From the NCBI GenBank assembly GCA_903813345.2, contig CAIIXF020000004.1:31003986-31067985 (forward strand): a stretch of 64,000 nt of DNA, read 5' to 3'. A program made the position numbers and the translations under genes. The DNA comes from Owenia fusiformis. Lineage: Eukaryota > Annelida > Polychaeta > Sabellida > Oweniidae. Of this stretch, positions 35,726 through 48,372 are shown piece after piece. The notes beneath the pieces are model-generated. The model saw only the letters and a list, made by a program, of their open reading frames with translations. It did not search any database and was not told the origin of the DNA. How positions within the stretch are numbered: the stretch's first letter is position 1; every line of letters starts with the position of its first letter.

Positions 35726-37055
35726 ATACTTTGTGGTGTCACTCCTGTAAATCATTGAAAAGTATTGAAAAAATTACAAAAGTACATATCGCCATTTCCG
35801 AACGGATTTGCCCATACAATGACTATATTTCTGCGTTCCGCAATACATAACCTTCATCTTGACACTATATTTAACATAGGGTTTGCGTCTCGATTTTTAA
35901 ATATCACTACGCGAACAAAGGGACTCATTTTTAGGTAAAATCCCTGCTTCACCGATGAAAATTAACGAATAAAGTAGTTCCAGTTTACGGGACTATATTC
36001 TTGCGATTTTATTCTAAAAATGGCACATTTAGAAACTACTTGGCCTCAGCTTTACATACATACCTCAAATGGCCACAGTACATAAACTTAAACCTACTAT
36101 ACACATCATTCAAGTTGGCATGGCTTCGTTTTTAAAGTATTAAAAAACACTGTAGTAACATCTTGTTTGTACAAATGCCAGCCATGGCTGTTCGATGGGA
36201 TTTGCTACACGCTTTGGCGTTGCTGTTGTCTAATTTGTCCTTATATTACATGACTTAATATTGCATGACAAAAAAATAAAGTTCTCTCTGCATAATTTTT
36301 AAACATGAACTTTACTAACTTCATCTGTGACTGCTATGATAAAATTATCTTTGGATTAAAGAATATTTGAAGTATAAACAACACGCATATACTGAAATCA
36401 AATCAATGTTAACATATGAATTGTATATTAAAAGTAGAATTAAAGGTAAATATTTACAAAACAAATTACAGATTAATTGGTTGATAATCTCCTTGACATA
36501 ACCATAGTAGTACCATGGTATATCAAAGTTTTTTTAAACAATTTTCAAGATTTCCCCCAAGAAAGTCATTGTTCACTTGTCAGTCAGAAGACAACAGAAT
36601 CGTTGCTTTAATACCTTACTATTGTTATGTAAATCGAATGAGTTAGAAGTGCAGATCTTAACCATTTTTGAAGTTCTGTTTACGTAACAAAAGTGAGGTT
36701 ATAAATCGACGATCGTGTTAATCATTTGAATAATATATGAATTAATAATATTACGTTCAGAGCTGGCGTTAACGCCGTTTTTTACCATTTTTACGCATAT
36801 TCGATCAAGTGTGACGCAGAATTTTCAACTCATTGCGTTTCATTGACGCTCTTTTATCCCCAGATTGATAAAGGCTAGTTCCAGGGAATTAGCCCCACAC
36901 AACAAAACAAAGTTTTGACCTATATCCTACCGACCAAATCATGTATCACGATCTTTCATTGGTTTAAAAACTTATGCCAATCGACCAAACAGAAACAACG
37001 AAACTAAATTCATCGGGTACGGTTTGCAATTCTCAAAATGTGAAAAAATTCTTAA

Positions 37056-37874
37056 AGTCCCCGTGTAAAGTTTAAACCACTTTGGCTTATATTGTAGTCT
37101 TACCCAATGTTATCCAAGTGTGATATGTGAAACTTTTTTTGTAAATTTCAAAAAGTGGTTTTTAATAGACTTTTTGTTCCAAAATTTGTGAATTTATTTA
37201 AAACTAACTTTTAGAGGTCACATATATCTTTTAATTAGACACAATTCATACCATTCCATAGCATTCATCCTCGCATGTTTTTTTGCCGAAAAAATAAGAA
37301 AATCGGTTCATAAATAAGCGAGAAATGAACTTATCAGTGCAAGAAAATGGTTCTGAGAAAAATGCATTTCAAAATTTTAGTTCTCATAGAAACCAATGGT
37401 ATAATGATATCTAAAACATAATATATTTTTCCTTTTAACCTAGTTAGACAATTAACATTGATTGATTATTGAAGTCTAGGATATTGAAAAAAGATAGACA
37501 TCGAAAACAAAATTTCAGTTTTTTTCAAAAAGTTTTTGGTACCTTTGTGACATCACTAATGTTTCAAAATATTTTTGATATGCTAAAACATTGAAGTGGC
37601 CCATTAAATATGGCATTTTATTATTGAAATAGTGTGTCCTTTGTTCAATCTTTGCATTGGTGTTAAAAGGATTGGTGTTAAAAGGATAATCTCTTTTGAA
37701 ATGCATTAAGAAATATTTGATGATTAAAAGATTTCAACTTTTTTTGAAAAATGGCGGGAAATTTGAATATTTGAGAAATGAAATGCTCACAACTTTTTCT
37801 CCCCCAAATTTTTTAAGTCATGACAAATAGTAAATGAATGCTAAAAAAATATTTTCAAACTTTAGACGGGGACT
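37056..37874. mobile_element. MITE with TTAA target duplication (819 bp)
   Basis: Ends AGTCCCCGTGTAAAGTTTAA and the complement of caaactttagacggggact are flanked by TTAA at 37052-37055 and 37875-37878. TTAA targets are known for piggyBac and Kolobok elements. The interior is AT-rich with no transposase frame, so it is non-autonomous. Confidence 0.82.
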
Positions 37875-38945
37875 TTAAAGCATCAACTCATTCAAAATGT
37901 TCTGCAGGACGATGCTATAATAGGCAACGTATGCACACTTTGCCCACTTAATACTGTTATGAGACTGAAAGTGCGTAACACTCATGACTTCCTGTTACAC
38001 TTTGGATTTTTCCATTGATTTAGTTTATGTTTCATTATTGCGATACTTAAATCATGGCAAAAGTCAATTTCATCATAAGAACAATGTTTTTGCTACAAAA
38101 GGAGGTTGCCTGGATTTGCAGCGTCCCAGTTTGGCAAGACATGAAGTCTCATTGCAGCACATTTATTTTTGTACTCTAGATTTATCCAAATTGAGCATAA
38201 TTATCATAATTCATAATTGACCCACATTTTCCAAGTTTGACCCACTTTTTGATTGAACTGGGTCACGTGACACACAAAATATTGAGCCTACCGCCAGTAC
38301 TGACATTATACTACTCAGATATTCCAAATGATGATTCGTCCATGGAATGAGTTGTCCAGGGGATAAGTTATCCAGGGGATGAGTTATCTAGGGGGATTTT
38401 TCTTCCTTTTCAACAGCGACATGTGGAGTAATTCTAAAGCCATTGATGCCGTTTCGTTCAGTACATATAGTAATGTCCCGGGTATTAGATAAACTATTGA
38501 TGATACGTTTGCTCTACGGATTTTAACGAATGGATTGGTATCGGGTTAACCCAACTTATTGTTATAACATGCGTATTCCCATACAAACGATCTGTCTTCC
38601 ACAGAAAACTAAGATTTGTGGACATGTTTTGCTATCATTCCATCATACCCCAGTATGTCCTCTGTCTGTCAAAAAAGTTTGAATCAAAACTCCCCACGAA
38701 AATCAAAAGATCTCACCTGTTGAAGACGCCATCTATAAAAAATGTCCAAAAATGTTATTCTGATTTTGACAGATGAAGGATCTAATGTGTGTCTCCATCT
38801 CAAATTGATCTGATTATCTCGATCTCTAAATTTTACCGCTAGAGGCGCTGCCATTTTCACGCATGCGTGAACTATTGTTTACATACAGATATTTTGACTT
38901 CATTGAATGATCATAGTAATATGCTAAATACGTTGTCTTTTCCAG

Positions 38946-39056
38946 TCGATTGTCAATGTGAAGACCATCCTTGTGATAAATACGCAGATTGCGTTGACCT
39001 TGGTGGTGAAGACTTGTTTTCATGCGAATGTCAAGAATCGTATGACGGAGATGCAT
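38946..39056 (+). CDS. Gene 2 exon: EGF-like domain
   Basis: The acceptor is gttgtcttttccag and the donor GATGCAT|GTGAGT. Length is 111 bp, phase 1 to phase 1. It encodes DCQCEDHPCDKYADCVDLGG then EDLFSCECQESYDGDA, with the closing cysteine in the next exon (Y-G-C). The cysteine spacing (C-x4-C-x5-C-x9-C-x-C then the split final Cys) is that of a true EGF domain, the best EGF match of the window. It lacks the D-x-D/N-E start of calcium-binding EGF. It may be the first domain of the mature protein. Confidence 0.88.
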
Positions 39057-39361
39057 GTGAGTATATTGTGTCGGAACTACTTTCTTAACTACTGAACAAC
39101 TTTCAACATGGTCGTGAACAGGCATGGGGCAAAAATGAGAACAAAACATTGATACATGGTTGTCGGTAGTCATAAGCCAAACAGTCACTTATGATAGAAA
39201 GATACTTTTTAAATGAAAAAAAATAATCTAATGATGTTCTGCTTGATTTATTTGAAAATAAACACATAAACGTTCATGTAGTTACTAAAGCTTAGACTGA
39301 AATAAACATCATTTAAGTTAGAAATGCGATCTCAGACGTTCGTACTTTTCATATTAATATA

Positions 39362-41306
39362 CGGGCGGGTAAGTTATGTCAAGCTTTTTAGACAACTCTC
39401 ACTTAAAATCGAATAATTATTTTACCAGAAAAACAAATGCGTTTGTTTGGCCAATATGTCATCTTCAATAGATGGCAATAGAATGAAAGTAAAGTTAAAC
39501 GGATTATCTCTTAAGCTGTCATTTATCCACCCATCATCACCAATTTTCCGCAATAATGAGCCAATTTTCACCTAAAGTGCAGCATTCTATTTCATATTTT
39601 ACGACTAAATTGAAATGTACTTTAAGTCATGATTTACCTCTGAAAAGGAAAAGTGAGTCACATTGGGATTAGGATAATCCGAAAAACAATGAAAATTTGA
39701 GGTCAAATATCTGGCGTAAAAGCAACATTTTTGATATAGTTTATGTACAAAAGGGGGGTATTACATATTTGATCTCCAAAAATAAAAAAAATAACATTGA
39801 TTATGAGATATAATGGATTATGAGATAAGCCCTTTCTTATTTAGTTATTTTTTTCTTTTTGGAGATTGATTATGTAGAATCCCCCAATTTTTTTTGAACA
39901 TGAACCATGATACACCAGATATTTGACCTCAACGGATAGGTATCGATATATACATATGTATCAAATTATATTGTTACTATTTAATAACAAATGAAGGACC
40001 CACGGTCCTGTGCTCACACAGTTTGGAACCTTCAGAGGAATGTATATCCTGACTTTCAAACAAAAATATTGATTTGGATTTGTAGTCTCGAACTTTGAGA
40101 AACTTAGATAGCACAGTTGTGTGACCTAGTTTGATGACCTTTGACCTTGAAAATTCTACTTATTCAGAGCTCAGCAATCAATTTGAAAAATCAACTTTTT
40201 GACCTTTCGAAGGTCACTGAAGGTCAAGTAAAGGTCAAATCTTAACATTTATGTTAGATTTGAACTCCTGGTAACTTGTAGATGACTTTCAAAAAAAATG
40301 TCAAATTGAAGCAAGTTGAAAAAAACTTATTTTTACTGTGTTTTTTTACGTCAAATATCTCAAAAATGGTAAAAATTTGATGCTGTACATATATTGAGCA
40401 ATGTGTGGGGAATGCTTAAATCTAGTACTGATGTTATTTATTGCAAGAAACTCGTCAATCACAAAACCTGCCTTTGACTTTATACATGAGAAAGTTTCCT
40501 GAAAATGGCCAAGTCCTACTTTTTGTCAACTTTTATGGAGTAAACACCAAAAACTGTAATTCCAAGAGCTTTGAAATCTTCAGAGGACATAAGTTGCATA
40601 TACAGCAACTACTACAAGTTATTTAAAAGTTCTATTTCAACAAAGTGTCTTAGTATTTACAGAAAATTTGACTTTTTGACGTCAAAATCCGCAATTTCTC
40701 AGAAACCGGGAGAACTTGGGAAATGGCGATGATAGGTCAAATAGGCATTATGGATATGCATAAAATGAATGTGGATATGACTCAATCTGAATAGCAGTTT
40801 TAATTTGTGCGGCCAATGTTGACGGACGGACCAACGGACGGACGGACGCCTGGTCAATCCCATAGGCTCACTGTGTGAGCCAAATAATGACCATTAAATT
40901 GACGATGTGTTAATTTTTTTTAGAATTTTTGGATGACTGGTTTAAGAGAAACGTGTGTTCAAAAAGTAAACCATATCGATACCAATCCTTTCCATTGTTA
41001 GCGGATTATCCTAATCTCAATGGGACTCACTTTCCCTTTCAAAGGTAAATCATGACTAACAGGACATTTCAATTTAGTCGTAAAAAAATTGAATAAAATG
41101 CTGCACCTTTGGTGAAAATTGGTATTGCGGAAAGTTGGTGATGATGTGTGGATTAATGATAGCTTAAGAGATAATCCGTACGACCTTTATTGCCCTTTGT
41201 TGAATATGACATATTGGCCAAACAAACGTATTTGTTTCAGTGGTGAAATATCTATTAGAGCTTAAGTGAGAGCTGTCCAAAAAGCTTGCAATGACGTACC
41301 TGCCCC
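39362..41306. mobile_element. Non-autonomous DNA element with about 320-bp inverted repeats (1.94 kb)
   Basis: The left arm 39362-39685 begins GGGCGGGTAAGTTATGTCAA; the right arm 40990-41306 ends with its diverged complement (gcaatgacgtacctgcccc). Shared internal blocks include gcgtttgtttggccaatatg, cttaagctatcatt and cggattatcctaat. The interior (39700-40980) has chance ORFs only and holds a separate stretch with cctgtgctcacacagt / ctcactgtgtgagcc near its ends (about 40008-40883). It lies within the first large intron of gene 2. Target duplication is not evident. Confidence 0.78.
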
Positions 41307-42552
41307 TTTTAAGTTTAAATTCAAGCTTCCAGAAAATATTTGACCTTTAGGTTAACTTTATACTTTGACCTTTTATTGACATTCGAAAGATCAATATTTT
41401 TCTGGGCCGATACGATGGCTTTAATGTCGATGTCCAACTGTGTAAATGCCACGTGTTCTTCCTTGCAATATTTTCTTATCCATTTCGGCCAACATTCGGG
41501 TTCCAGATGATTACACCCCGTTTGTAATACTTCGCCCATTACCATTTGATGTGACCATTTATTTAGATTTCCTTCATTCAATCATAGTATGTATGTACCA
41601 TTTGCAGATAGTTGTGACTCTATAATTGTGTATGCTGTGTCATTTGCAGATGGGTGTGCCTCTGGAATACTGTTTTTGATATGTCATTTGTAGATGGTCG
41701 TTACTCTATAACTGTCCATTATATGTCATTTACAGATGATCGTGAAACTCGTGTATGATGTGTCATTTGCAGAAAGGTGTGACTCTATAATTCTCTATTA
41801 TATGACATTTGCAGAAAGGTGTGAATCTAAAATTGTGATTGATATGTCATTTGCAAATGAGTATGATTCTATAATTGTGTATGATATGTCATTTGCAGAT
41901 GAGTGTGATTCTATAATTGTGTATGATATGTAATTTGCAGATGAGTGTGATTCTATAATTGTGTATGATATGTAATTTGCAGATGAGTGTGATTCTATAA
42001 TTGTCTAGTATATGACATTTACAGATGAGTATGATTCTATAATTGTGTATGATATGTCATTTGCAGATGAGTATGATTCTATAATTGTGTATGATATGTC
42101 ATTTGCAGATGAGTGTGATTCTATAATTGTGTATGATATGTCATTTGCAGATGAGTGTGATTCTATAATTGTGTATGATATGTCATTTGCAGATGAGTGT
42201 GATTCTATAATTGTCTATTATATGACATTTGCAGATGAGTATGATTCTATAATTGTGTATGATATGTAATTTGCAGATGAGTGTGATTCTATAATTGTCT
42301 AGTATATGACATTTACAGATGAGTATGATTCTATAATTGTGAATGATATGTAATTTGCAGATGAGTGTGATTCTATAATTGTCTAGTATATGACATTTGC
42401 AGATGAGTGTGATTCTATATTTGTGTATGATATGTCATTTGCAGATGAGTGTGATTCTATAATTGTGTATGATATGTCATTTGTAGATGAGTGTGATTCT
42501 ATAATTGTGTATGATATGTCATTTGCAGATGAGTGTGATTCTATATTTGTGT

Positions 42553-43267
42553 TTATTATATACCCAATATGTAACACTAATCCTGATTGGTCAATACCTA
42601 GTCACGTGTTCCGAAATAGATTTACTATTTCCCTCGGAAAGTTATATTCCCTCAAATGTGACGTCAGCGGGAATATACATTTGAACTATTGCCCGCTGAC
42701 GTCACAATTGCAAGTTCTATTACCCTTGGAAACGTCTGCGCATCATCACTGCGCAGACGAAAAACAGAAAAATGGAGGATGAGCACAAACACAAATCAAC
42801 TCCGTTCACCATGACAGACGTGCGTGAACGATACAATATAAGCAACGTGTATAAAGTTCCCTAAGCTCAATACGTCTGTGTAATTTCAAGTGTTATGATA
42901 ATCTATTCCGCATGTTAAACGCCATTGAATTTGTCAAGTGAGAGTCTCAGAGGCAAACATTTCTGTTGAGCATCTGATGACGTCACAGCTTATAATGCTA
43001 ACAATGCTAACAATGGGAGGGGGCTTTCTAAGCCTCTTTGGCCTTCACAGAGGAAACGGGACACGAGTCAGTATAGGGTATATAATAAAACAAATAGTGA
43101 CTGCCTAATTTCGAGCAATAGTGTAAATGATTTCCCCTTGGGAATATCCTCTACAATGTACTATATATTCCCTCAGCCTGCGGCTTCGGGAATAGTACAT
43201 TGTAGAGGATATTCCCTCGGGGAAATAATTTACACTATTGCCCTCAATGGCAGTCACTATTTGTATA
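42553..43267 (+). mobile_element. Hairpin-ended asymmetric-TIR element, copy E2a (715 bp)
   Basis: The insertion splits one 42-bp unit cleanly between tttgtgt and atgatatg, with no base lost or duplicated, so the ends are exact. Left end TTATTATATACCC is inverted at 43076-43088; beyond it the hairpin 43090-43267 has arms ACAAATAGTGACTGCC and GGCAGTCACTATTTGT and the CCTTGGG / CCCTCGG pair. The interior has an ATTGGTCAA box, a 15-bp-stem palindrome with TGACGTCA twice (42659 and 42697), a TGCGCA foldback at 42735-42757 and a 30-codon ORF at 42772-42864 (MEDEHKHKSTPFTMTDVRER...). The layout matches E1, though the interiors differ. Confidence 0.82.
42772..42864 (+). CDS. 30-codon ORF in element E2, unknown
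   Basis: ATG follows the TGCGCA foldback by about 20 bases, the same relative place as the ORF of E1. The product begins MEDEHKHKSTPFTMTDVRER and ends at TAA. I do not recognise it. It could be the truncated first exon of the parent element's gene. The duplicate is at 44285-44377. Confidence 0.25.
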   Translation: MEDEHKHKSTPFTMTDVRERYNISNVYKVP

Positions 43268-44065
43268 ATGATATGTCATTTGCAGATGAGTGTGATTCTA
43301 TAATTGTGTATGATATGTCATTTGCAGATGAGTATGATTCTATAATTGTGTATGATATGTCATTTGCAGATGAGTGTGATTCTATAATTGTGTATGATAT
43401 GTAATTTGCAGATGAGTGTGATTCTATAATTGTGTATGATATGTCATTTGCAGATGAGTGTGATTCTATAATTGTGTATGATATGTCATTTGCATATGAG
43501 TGTGATTCTATATTTGTGTATGATATGTCATTTGCAGATGAGTGTGATTCTATAATTGTGTATGATATGTCATTTGCAGATGAGTGTGATTCTATAATTG
43601 TGTATGATATGTCATTTGCAGATGAGTGTGATTCTATAATTGTGTATGATATGTCATTTGCAGATGAGTGTGATTCTATAATTGTCTAGTATATGACATT
43701 TGCAGATGAGTGTGATTCTATAATTGTGTATGATATGTCATTTGCAGATGAGTGTGATTCTATATTTGTGTATGATATGTCATTTGCAGATGAGTGTGAT
43801 TCTATAATTGTGTATGATATGTCATTTGCAGATGAGTGTGATTCTATAATTGTGTATGATATGTCATTTGCAGATGAGTGTGATTCTATAATTGTGTATG
43901 ATATGTCATTTGCAGATGAGTGTGATTCTATAATTGTGTATGATATGTCATTTGCAGATGAGTGTGATTCTATAATTGTGTATGATATGTCATTTGCAGA
44001 TGAGTGTGATTCTATAATTGTGTATGATATGTCATTTGCAGATGAGTGTGATTCTATATTTGTGT

Positions 44066-44780
44066 TTATTATATACCCAATATGTAACACTAATCCTGAT
44101 TGGTCAATACCTAGTCACGTGTTCCGAAATAGATTTACTATTTCCCTCGGAAAGTTATATTCCCTCAAATGTGACGTCAGCGGGAATATACATTTGAACT
44201 ATTGCCCGCTGACGTCACAATTGCAAGTTCTATTACCCTTGGAAACGTCTGCGCATCATCACTGCGCAGACGAAAAACAGAAAAATGGAGGATGAGCACA
44301 AACACAAATCAACTCCGTTCACCATGACAGACGTGCGTGAACGATACAATATAAGCAACGTGTATAAAGTTCCCTAAGCTCAATACGTCTGTGTAATTTC
44401 AAGTGTTATGATAATCTATTCCGCATGTTAAACGCCATTGAATTTGTCAAGTGAGAGTCTCAGAGGCAAACATTTCTGTTGAGCATCTGATGACGTCACA
44501 GCTTATAATGCTAACAATGCTAACAATGGGAGGGGGCTTTCTAAGCCTCTTTGGCCTTCACAGAGGAAACGGGACACGAGTCAGTATAGGGTATATAATA
44601 AAACAAATAGTGACTGCCTAATTTCGAGCAATAGTGTAAATGATTTCCCCTTGGGAATATCCTCTACAATGTACTATATATTCCCTCAGCCTGCGGCTTC
44701 GGGAATAGTACATTGTAGAGGATATTCCCTCGGGGAAATAATTTACACTATTGCCCTCAATGGCAGTCACTATTTGTATA
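44066..44780 (+). mobile_element. Hairpin-ended element, copy E2b (from a 1513-bp local duplication)
   Basis: It is identical by eye to E2a and sits exactly 1513 bp downstream with the same flanking array units, including the variant gcatatgag unit at +230 bases. The copies therefore arose by tandem duplication of array plus element and not by a second insertion. It carries the same small ORF and hairpin. Confidence 0.9.
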
Positions 44781-47700
44781 ATGATATGTCATTTGCAGAT
44801 GAGTGTGATTCTATAATTGTGTATGATATGTCATTTGCAGATGAGTATGATTCTATAATTGTGTATGATATGTCATTTGCAGATGAGTGTGATTCTATAA
44901 TTGTGTATGATATGTAATTTGCAGATGAGTGTGATTCTATAATTGTGTATGATATGTCATTTGCAGATGAGTGTGATTCTATAATTGTGTATGATATGTC
45001 ATTTGCATATGAGTGTGATTCTATATTTGTGTATGATATGTCATTTGCAGATGAGTGTGATTCTATAATTGTGTATGATATGTCATTTGCAGATGAGTGT
45101 GATTCTATAATTGTGTATGATATGTCATTTGCAGATGAGTGTGATTCTATAATTGTGTATGATATGTCATTTGCAGATGAGTGTGATTCTATAATTGTCT
45201 AGTATATGACATTTGCAGATGAGTGTGATTCTATAATTGTGTATGATATGTCATTTGCAGATGAGTGTGATTCTATAATTGTATATGATATGTCATTTGC
45301 AGATGAGTGTGATTCTATAATTGTGTATGATATGTCATTTGTAGATGAGTGTGATTCTATAATTGTGTATGATATGTCATTTGTAGATGAGTATGATTCT
45401 ATAATTGTGTATGATATGTCATTTGCAGATGAGTGTGATTCTATAATTGTCTAGTATATGACATTTGCAGATGAGTATGATTCTATAATTGTGTATGATA
45501 TGTCATTTGCAGATGAGTGTGATTCTATAATTGTCTAGTATATGACATTTGCAGATGAGTATGATTCTATAATTGTGTATGATATGTCATTTGCAGATGA
45601 GTGTGATTCTATAATTGTGTATGATATGTAATTTGCAGATGAGTGTGATTCTATAATTGTCTAGTATATGTCATTTGCAGATGAGTATGATTCTATAATT
45701 GTGTATGATATGTCATTTGCAGATGAGTGTGATTCTATAATTGTGTATGATATGTAATTTGCAGATGAGTGTGATTCTATAATTGTCTAGTATATGACAT
45801 TTGCAGATGAGTGTGATTCTATAATTGTGTATGATATGTCATTTGGAGATGAATGTGATTCTATAATTGTGTATGATATGTCATTTGCAGATGAATGTGA
45901 TTCTATAATTGTGTATGATATGTCATTTGTAGATGAGTGTGATTCTATAATTGTGTAAGATATGTCATTTGTAGTTGAGTATGATTCTATAATTGTGTAT
46001 GATATGTCATTTGCAGATGATCGTGAAACTCGTGTATGATATGTCATTTGCAGATGAATGTGATTCTATAATTGTGTATGATATGTCATTTGCAGATGAG
46101 TGTGATTCTATAATTGTGTATGATATGTCATTTGCAGATGAGTATGATTCTATAATTGTGTATGATATGTCATTTGCAGATGAGTGTGATTCTATAATTG
46201 TGTATGATATGTCATTTGCATATGAGTGTGATTCTATAATTGTGTATGATATGTCATTTGCAGATGAGTGTGATTCTATAATTGTGTATGATATGTCATT
46301 TGCAGATGAGTGTGATTCTATAATTGTGTATGATATGTAATTTGCAGATGAGTGTGATTCTATAATTGTGTATGATATGTCATTTGCAGATGAGTGCGAT
46401 TCTATAATTGTGTATGATATGTCATTTGCAGATGAGTGTGATTCTATAATTGTGTATGATATGTCATTTGCAGATGAGTGTGATTCTATAATTGTGTATG
46501 ATATGTCATTTGCAGATGAGTATGATTCTATAATTGTGTATGATATGTCATTTGCAGATGAATGTGATTCTATAATTGTGTATGATATGTCATTTGCAGA
46601 TGAGTGTGATTCTATAATTGTCTAGTATATGACATTTGCAGATGAGTGTGACACTATAATTGTGTATGATATGTCATTTGCAGATGAGTGTGATTCTATA
46701 ATTGTGTATGATATGTCATTTGCAGATGAGTATGATTCTATAATTGTGTATGATATGTCATTTGCAGATGAGTATGATTCTATAATTGTGTATGATATGT
46801 CATTTGCAGATGAATGTGATTCTATAATTGTGTATGATATGTCATTTGCATATGAGTGTGATTCTATAATTGTGTATGCTATGTCATTTGCAGATGAGTA
46901 TGATTCTATAATTGTGTATGATATGTCATTTGCAGATGAGTGTGATTCTATAATTGTGTATGATATGTCATTTGCAGATGAGTGTGATTCTATAATTGTG
47001 TATGATATGTCATTTGCAGATGAGTGTGACACTATGATTGTCTATTACTGGTATATGACATTTGCAGATGAGTGTGATTCTATAATTGTGTATGATATGT
47101 CATTTGCAGATGAGTGTGACACTATGATTGTCTATTATATGACATTTGCAGATGAGTGTGATTCTATAATTGTGTATGATATGTCATTTGCAGATGAGTG
47201 TGACACTATGATTGTCTATTATATGACATTTGCAGATGAGTGTGATTCTATAATTGTGTATGATGTGTCATTTGCAGATGGGTGTGATTCTATAATTGTG
47301 TATGATATGTCATTTGCAGATGAGTGTGATTCTATATTTGTGTATGATATGTCATTTGCAGATGAGTGTGATTCTATAATTGTGTATGATGTGTCATTTG
47401 CAGATGAGTGTGACACTATGATTGTCTATTACTGGTATATGACATTTGCAGATGAGTGTGATTCTATAATTGTGTATGATATGTCATTTGCAGATGAGTG
47501 TGACACTATGATTGTCTATTATATGACATTTGCAGATGAGTGTGATTCTATAATTGTGTATGATATGTCATTTGCATATGAGTGTGATTCTATAATTGTG
47601 TATGATATGTCATTTGCAGATGGGTGTGATTCTATAATTGTGTATGATATGTAATTTGCAGATGAGTGTGATTCTATAATTGTGTATGATATGTCATTTG

Positions 47701-48372
47701 CAGATGGGTGTGATTCTATAATTGTGTATGATATGTCATTTGCAGATGAGTGTGATTCTATATTTGTGTATGATATGTCATTTGCAGATGAGTGTGATTC
47801 TATAATTGTGTATGATATGTCATTTGCAAATGAGTATGATTCTATAATTGTGTATGATATGTCATTTGCAGATGAGTGTGATTCTATAATTGTGTATGAT
47901 ATGTCATTTACAGATGAGTATGATTCTATAATTGTGTATGATATGTCATTTGCAGATGAGTGTGATTCTATAATTGTGTATGATATGTCATTTGCAGATG
48001 AGTGTGATTCTATAATTGTGTATGATATGTCATTTGCAGATGAGTGTGATTCTATATTTGTGTATGATATGTCATTTGCAGATGAGTGTGATTCTATAAT
48101 TGTCTATTATATGACATTTGCAGATGAGTGTGATTCTATAATTGTGTATGATGTGTCATTTGCAGATGAGTGTGACACTATGATTGTCTATTACATGACA
48201 TTTGCAGAGAGGTGTGACTTAATAATTGTGTATGATGTGTCATTTGCAGATGGGTGTGAATCTGTAATTGTCTACTATATGTCATTAATAGCTGGCTGTG
48301 ACACTATAATTGTGTACGATGTATCACTTTTTGAAGTGACTAATATAATTGACTTTGATATGTCATTTGCAG

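Larger units (their letters stand above)
35134..38395. mobile_element. Candidate 3.3-kb element bounded by inverted arrays of a 16-bp repeat
   Basis: The left boundary is nine tandem 16-bp units (acaactcatcccctgg type, 35134-35273). The right boundary is three inverted units (atgagttgtccagggg type, 38344-38395). The interior carries a 130-157 bp repeat with ggcggccattttgaaa (35340-35720) and a TTAA-flanked MITE (37056-37874). No transposase is recognisable. Inverted short-repeat clusters at both ends recall foldback-type elements, but I cannot name a family and a chance inversion of one array is possible. Confidence 0.5.
41590..48372 (+). repeat. 42-bp array (about 127 units) copying the acceptor and start of the 48373 exon
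   Basis: The unit reads tatgatatgtcatttgcag followed by atgagtgtgattctataatt and gtg. The part after cag copies the first 24 bases of the true exon (atgggtgtcacactttaatt). As 42 is a multiple of three, units stay in frame with the exon and translate YDMSFADECDSIIV. In-frame stops (atgtaattt, attgtctagt variants) break the array into open blocks; the last block, from about 47655, is open into the true exon with some 17 acceptor-like cag sites. The array is interrupted by two copies of element E2. The oldest, most diverged units lie at both edges (41590-41830 and 48200-48372), as expected if expansion occurs in the middle. Confidence 0.93.

Noticed and set aside
41321-41581. 86-residue minus-strand ORF (MNEGNLNKWSHQMV...)
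   Set aside because: It overlaps the end of the long-TIR element and the edge of the 42-bp array, with no splice or homology support.
43686-44090. Minus-strand ORFs of ESHSSANDISYTI repeats in the 42-bp array
   Set aside because: They are antisense shadows of the in-frame array, with no independent start, acceptor or donor context.
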